From positions 62,001 to 126,000 of the forward strand of contig NZ_CP042301.2 of NCBI RefSeq assembly GCF_007922615.2: a stretch of 64,000 nucleotides of DNA, in the 5' to 3' direction. Positions within the stretch are counted from its first letter, which is position 1. Each line of letters opens with the position of its first letter. A program made the translations under genes and the position numbers. The notes beneath the pieces were generated by a model. The model made no database searches. It worked only from the letters and a program-made list of their open reading frames with translations, and was not told the origin of the DNA. The DNA comes from Nitratireductor mangrovi (GTDB lineage: Bacteria; Pseudomonadota; Alphaproteobacteria; Rhizobiales; Rhizobiaceae). Below, piece by piece: positions 60,565 to 64,000 of this stretch.

Positions 60565-62510
60565 CGGCGACCGCCGAAGCGAAACCCGCAGTGCGGCGCG
60601 CCGGCGGGCGTCCCGACAGCGTCCAGCTGCTTCTCAACAACCGGCTCGCCACGGCCGGTCTGGTCATCCTCGTTCTGATGATCCTGCTGGCGCTCGCCGC
60701 GCCGTTCCTAGGGCTTGCCGATCCGGACGTGACGGCGCCGGCCAACCGCCTGCTGCGGCCACTTGCGGAGGGACATCTGCTTGGCACCGACGCGCTCGGC
60801 CGCGATATCCTCTCCCGTCTTGTCTGGGGGCTGCGCGTCAGCCTCGCAGTCGGCATTTCGGCCACGCTGATTGCCGCGCTGTTCGGGTCGATGATCGGGC
60901 TGGTGGCGGGTTATGCCGGCGGGCGGACCGACACGTTGCTGATGCGCGGGATCGATATGGTGATGGCGTTTCCCTACATCCTCCTGGCCCTCGCCATCGT
61001 TGCCGCGCTGGGGCCGGGCCTGCTCAACGCGCTCTATGCCATCGCCGTGGTCAACGTCCCGTTCTTTGCGCGCAACATTCGCGGCGTCACGCTTGGCCTG
61101 GCGCACCGCGAGTTCGTCGATGCGGCGAAGCTGTCGGGCAAGTCGAACATCCGCATCCTCGCGACCGAGATACTGCCCAACGTTCTTCCGGTGATCGTGG
61201 TGACGATGTCGACCACGATTGGCTGGATGATCCTGGAAACAGCCGGGCTGAGTTTCCTCGGCCTAGGCGCCCAGCCGCCTCAGGCCGATCTCGGCTCGAT
61301 GCTCGGTGAGGGCCGCAAGATCCTGTTCACCGCGCCGCATGTCTCCATCATTCCCGGCATCGCGATCTTCCTGCTGGTGATGAGCATTAACCTTTTCGGC
61401 GACGGCGTGCGCGATGTTCTCGACCCGCGGCTCAAGTCTGGCGCACTCTCAAGACCGGTCGCGCGCACGGCGATTGCCAGGTCGGCAGACGGTGCGGGAC
61501 CGGCCAAGGCAACTGCCGGCGACGTCCTGAAGCTTGCGGGGCTCGAGACGGAGTTCCGGATCGGCAAGACGGTGCACAGGGCCGTTGGTGGTGTCGACCT
61601 GAATATCGGCGAGGGCGAGTGCCTCGGCGTCGTCGGAGAATCCGGTTCGGGCAAGTCGGTCACAGCGATGTCGGTCATGCAACTGGTGCCGACGCCGCCC
61701 GGCCGTATCGCCGGCGGCAACATCCTGCTTGAAGGCGAGGACCTGCTGGCTGCGACCGACGCCCGCATCCGCTCCCTGCGCGGCGGCGCGGTGAGCCACG
61801 TTTTCCAGGACCCCTTGTCGACCCTGCATCCGCTCTTCACTGTCGGCGACCAGCTTGTCGAGGCGATCCGCGCGCATCAGTCGCTTTCAACGACCGAGGC
61901 GACGAGGAAGGCCGAGGAACTGCTGGCGCTGGTACGTATTCCCAACCCGGGCCAGCGGCTCTCGGCCTATCCTCACCAGCTTTCGGGCGGCATGCGCCAG
62001 CGCGTCTGCATAGCCATGGCGCTTGCAAACGATGCACGGCTGCTGATCGCCGACGAACCGACCACCGCCCTCGACGTCACGGTGCAGGCGCAGATCCTGG
62101 CGCTGATGAACCGGCTGCGCGGCTCAAGCGGTGCGTCGATCCTGTTCATCACCCATGATTTTGGCGTCGTCTCGGCGATCTGCGACCGTGTCGCCGTGAT
62201 GTATGCCGGCCGCATCGTGGAGACCGGGCTGACCGAGGACATATTGTCCTCCCCCGCTCACCCTTATACGCGCAAGCTGATCGACTGCGTGCCGGTTCTG
62301 GGGCAACCCGGCCGACGTCTCGACGCGATCGAGGGCCTGCCGCCTGCCGTCAGCGATCTGCCGCCTGGCTGCGCGTTTGCCCCGCGCTGCCCGCGCGCCC
62401 GACCAGCATGCCGGGAGGGGGACATCGCGCTCGGATCGCAGGGCGAGGAACGTGCGGTGCGCTGCCTTTTCCCGCTTGCGCCCGGAGAAAGGGCCGAAGC
62501 CGATGCTTGA
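60561..62510 (+). CDS. Fused ABC permease (DppC type) and ATPase (DppD type)
   Basis: Single protein of 649 residues. Residues about 1-295 are a DppC-type permease ([20 protein letters not shown]; coupling loop [18 protein letters not shown]). A short linker of about 35 residues follows. Residues about 330-649 are a DppD-type ATPase with Walker [10 protein letters not shown], signature LSGGMRQR, Walker [13 protein letters not shown] and the C-terminal [14 protein letters not shown] cluster. No stop or frameshift separates the halves, so this is a true fusion. Such permease-ATPase fusions exist in this transporter class. A start at 60561 overlaps the DppB gene; the 3' end overlaps the next ATPase gene by 8 bp. 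Confidence 0.92.
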   Translation: MTATAEAKPAVRRAGGRPDSVQLLLNNRLATAGLVILVLMILLALAAPFLGLADPDVTAPANRLLRPLAEGHLLGTDALGRDILSRLVWGLRVSLAVGISATLIAALFGSMIGLVAGYAGGRTDTLLMRGIDMVMAFPYILLALAIVAALGPGLLNALYAIAVVNVPFFARNIRGVTLGLAHREFVDAAKLSGKSNIRILATEILPNVLPVIVVTMSTTIGWMILETAGLSFLGLGAQPPQADLGSMLGEGRKILFTAPHVSIIPGIAIFLLVMSINLFGDGVRDVLDPRLKSGALSRPVARTAIARSADGAGPAKATAGDVLKLAGLETEFRIGKTVHRAVGGVDLNIGEGECLGVVGESGSGKSVTAMSVMQLVPTPPGRIAGGNILLEGEDLLAATDARIRSLRGGAVSHVFQDPLSTLHPLFTVGDQLVEAIRAHQSLSTTEATRKAEELLALVRIPNPGQRLSAYPHQLSGGMRQRVCIAMALANDARLLIADEPTTALDVTVQAQILALMNRLRGSSGASILFITHDFGVVSAICDRVAVMYAGRIVETGLTEDILSSPAHPYTRKLIDCVPVLGQPGRRLDAIEGLPPAVSDLPPGCAFAPRCPRARPACREGDIALGSQGEERAVRCLFPLAPGERAEADA

Positions 62511-63507
62511 TCGCCAGGCCCCCTTGCTCGATATCGACGATGTGGTGCGCCGCTTCGGCGGCGGGCGGACACTGTTTGGGGTGGACAAACTGGCGGTGCA
62601 TGCCGTCCAGGGTGTCAGCCTCGAGGTGAGGCAGGGCGAGACGCTTGGCATCGTCGGCGAGTCCGGCTGCGGCAAGTCCACGCTGGCGCGCCTGCTGTGT
62701 GGTCTCGACGAGCCGACCGCCGGCGCGATCCGCTTCAAGGGCGAAAGCCTCGATTCGGCCAGCCGTGGCAAGGGCGGCTTGGCGCGCCGTATCCAGTATG
62801 TCTTCCAGGACCCCGTAGCCTCGCTCAACCCGCGCAAGACCATCCGCAACATCCTGGAAGCACCGCTTATTCACCTTCTCGGCATGAAGCGCGATGCGCG
62901 CGCGGCGCGACTGGCCGAATTGATGGACGCAGTCAATCTGCGCGCCGACTTTCTCGACCGCTACCCGCACGAGTTCTCCGGTGGGCAGGCCCAGCGTATC
63001 GGCATCGCCCGCGCGCTCGCCGCCGAACCGGAACTGATCGTGCTCGACGAGCCGGTTTCGGCTCTCGACGTTTCGGTTCAGGCGCAGGTGCTGAACATCC
63101 TCGACGATCTGAAAACCCGCTTCAGCCTGACCTACGTGTTCATCAGCCACGACCTGTCGGTGGTCGAAAGCGTCAGCGACCGCGTCGCAGTCATGTATTT
63201 CGGCCGCATCGCCGAACTTGGCCCGGCCGAGGACATCTTCCGCCAGCCGCGCCATCACTACACAAGGCTGCTGCTTGCGTCGGCGCCCGTACCCGGGCGA
63301 GTGCTGTCGGTTGCCGATACCGGCACGGACGAACTCCCCGACCCTTACGATCCCCCGGCGGGTTGCGCATTCCACGCACGCTGTCCGGCGGCCAAGGCCG
63401 ACTGCCGTCAAAGCCAGCCGCCGCTGGAGCCGGCGCCCGGATCGCCCAGCCACGTCGCTGCTTGCTTCCACCCGGCTTCGATGTCAGGAGAAGTCAGAAA
63501 GGGGTGA
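62503..63507 (+). CDS. Oligopeptide/dipeptide ABC transporter ATP-binding protein (DppF type), second system
   Basis: Second ATPase, 334 residues, with Walker A GESGCGKST, signature FSGGQAQRIG, Walker B LIVLDEPVSALDVS and a C-terminal CAFHARCPAAKADC motif. ATG 62503 overlaps the fused permease-ATPase gene by 8 bp, indicating coupling. It completes the second importer. A GntR regulator gene follows 11 bp later in the same direction. Confidence 0.92.
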   Translation: MLDRQAPLLDIDDVVRRFGGGRTLFGVDKLAVHAVQGVSLEVRQGETLGIVGESGCGKSTLARLLCGLDEPTAGAIRFKGESLDSASRGKGGLARRIQYVFQDPVASLNPRKTIRNILEAPLIHLLGMKRDARAARLAELMDAVNLRADFLDRYPHEFSGGQAQRIGIARALAAEPELIVLDEPVSALDVSVQAQVLNILDDLKTRFSLTYVFISHDLSVVESVSDRVAVMYFGRIAELGPAEDIFRQPRHHYTRLLLASAPVPGRVLSVADTGTDELPDPYDPPAGCAFHARCPAAKADCRQSQPPLEPAPGSPSHVAACFHPASMSGEVRKG

Positions 63508-63518
63508 GCCGGCAGGGC

Positions 63519-64000
63519 ATGAAACCGGGCGAAAAACCAGTCGTGGCGATGCCGGCCGGGCGGCAGAAGCGGTCGGACCTGATCGCGGCGCATATCCGCG
63601 ATCTGATCTCCCTGCAGGGCCTGAAGCCCGGCGACCGCATCCCGGCGGAATGGCTGGCGCGCGAGGAGATGCGTGCCTCCAGAGGCACGGTTCGCGAGGC
63701 GATGAAGTCGCTGGAGACGCAGGGCCTGATCAAGACGCGTACCGGCCCCGGTGGCGGCGCCTTCGTGACCGCGCTTTCCGGCGAACAGGCGATGGGTCTC
63801 CTGAGCAATCTGTTCCTGTTCAACCCGCCCGGCATCGCGGAGATATATGCGCTGCGAAAGCTGCTGGAGCCGTCGCTGGCGGCAAGCCTGGCCGGTCGCC
63901 TCGATGACAAGGCCTATGCGGACCTGCAGGCAACGATCCGACTTTACGAGAACGAGCCAACGACTGCGGAAGAGGAGTTCCGGCAACGTATTGCCGAGCT
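63519..64000 (+). CDS. GntR-family regulator (FCD/FadR type), 5' part
   Basis: Regulator gene cut by the right edge after about 160 codons. The N-terminal winged helix-turn-helix (about 14-80) has IAAHIRDLIS, GDRIPAEWLAREEMRASRGTVREAMKSLETQGLI and GGGAFVT, typical of the GntR family. The start of a helical FCD-type effector domain follows (IYALRKLLEPSLAASLA). ATG 63519 is given; GTG 63504 overlapping the upstream stop is an alternative but has poor ribosome-site spacing. Its position at the end of the importer operon suggests autoregulation and control of the carbamoylase. Confidence 0.87.
   Translation, partial: MKPGEKPVVAMPAGRQKRSDLIAAHIRDLISLQGLKPGDRIPAEWLAREEMRASRGTVREAMKSLETQGLIKTRTGPGGGAFVTALSGEQAMGLLSNLFLFNPPGIAEIYALRKLLEPSLAASLAGRLDDKAYADLQATIRLYENEPTTAEEEFRQRIAE

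Noticed and set aside
1..64000. CRISPR arrays, insertion sequences, prophage or toxin-antitoxin modules
   Set aside because: I saw no regularly spaced repeats, transposase, integrase, phage structural gene or typical small toxin pair while reading both strands. A computed repeat search was not possible.

Overview
The window is high-GC DNA with tightly packed genes and many ATGA-type overlaps. It looks like a chromosome segment of an alphaproteobacterium of the order Hyphomicrobiales, probably close to Mesorhizobium/Phyllobacteriaceae. The reasons are a class I lysyl-tRNA synthetase, GcrA with clustered GANTC sites, a SAM-II riboswitch in front of metZ, an argD-argF-hslO operon, a long-form dCTP deaminase, and a very high density of TRAP, TTT and dipeptide-type ABC importers. 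The assignment is by gene content only. No transposase, integrase, phage gene, CRISPR array or clear pseudogene was found.

Left part (1-21.6 kb): mostly core functions. It holds a partial lysK, a TerB-like protein, a sterol desaturase-type hydroxylase and a family 3 solute-binding protein. Next comes a quorum-sensing unit (luxR, lux box, luxI, and a crotonase-fold enzyme lacking both hydratase glutamates) followed by a GT2 membrane glycosyltransferase. After these lie ppk2, phoR-phoU without pst or phoB, gcrA, argD-argF-hslO, apaG, a CDP-alcohol phosphatidyltransferase and metZ with its riboswitch. The part ends with dcd, an unknown secreted protein, an M19 dipeptidase, a NavAb-like voltage-gated sodium channel, a small methyltransferase and tRNA-Gly(CCC).

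Right part (21.7-64 kb): from the 3' end of the tRNA onward there is almost only uptake and catabolism of amino-acid, peptide or organic-acid derivatives, in modules that each carry a local regulator. (i) 21.7-37.3 kb: racemase, oligopeptide ABC importer, MDR oxidoreductase, HyuB/HyuA and an M20 peptidase, divergent from an IclR regulator and an M28-like protein whose catalytic glutamates are replaced. A 25-bp operator-like sequence occurs in both promoters. (ii) 37.6-42.2 kb: a TctCBA importer, then an asparagine synthase. (iii) 42.2-49.1 kb: TetR, a DctPQM TRAP importer, a cyclase, a beta-keto acid cleavage enzyme (BKACE), OsmC and an SMP-30 lactonase. (iv) 49.3-53.5 kb: a TAXI-TRAP importer with UspA. 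(v) 53.5-56.6 kb: a class III aminotransferase and RpiR regulator, divergent from a second BKACE. (vi) 56.6-64 kb: an N-carbamoyl-amino-acid hydrolase, divergent from a second oligopeptide importer with a permease-ATPase fusion and a GntR regulator.

Strong GC hairpins sit just after the binding-protein gene in three importer operons (31.9, 50.3, 59.6 kb), with a weaker one in a fourth (38.6 kb). This is a shared layout that could lower permease expression relative to binding protein. The best candidates for undescribed biology are the luxI-linked crotonase, the IclR/Hyu/M28-like regulon, and the TRAP-cyclase-BKACE-OsmC-lactonase operon.
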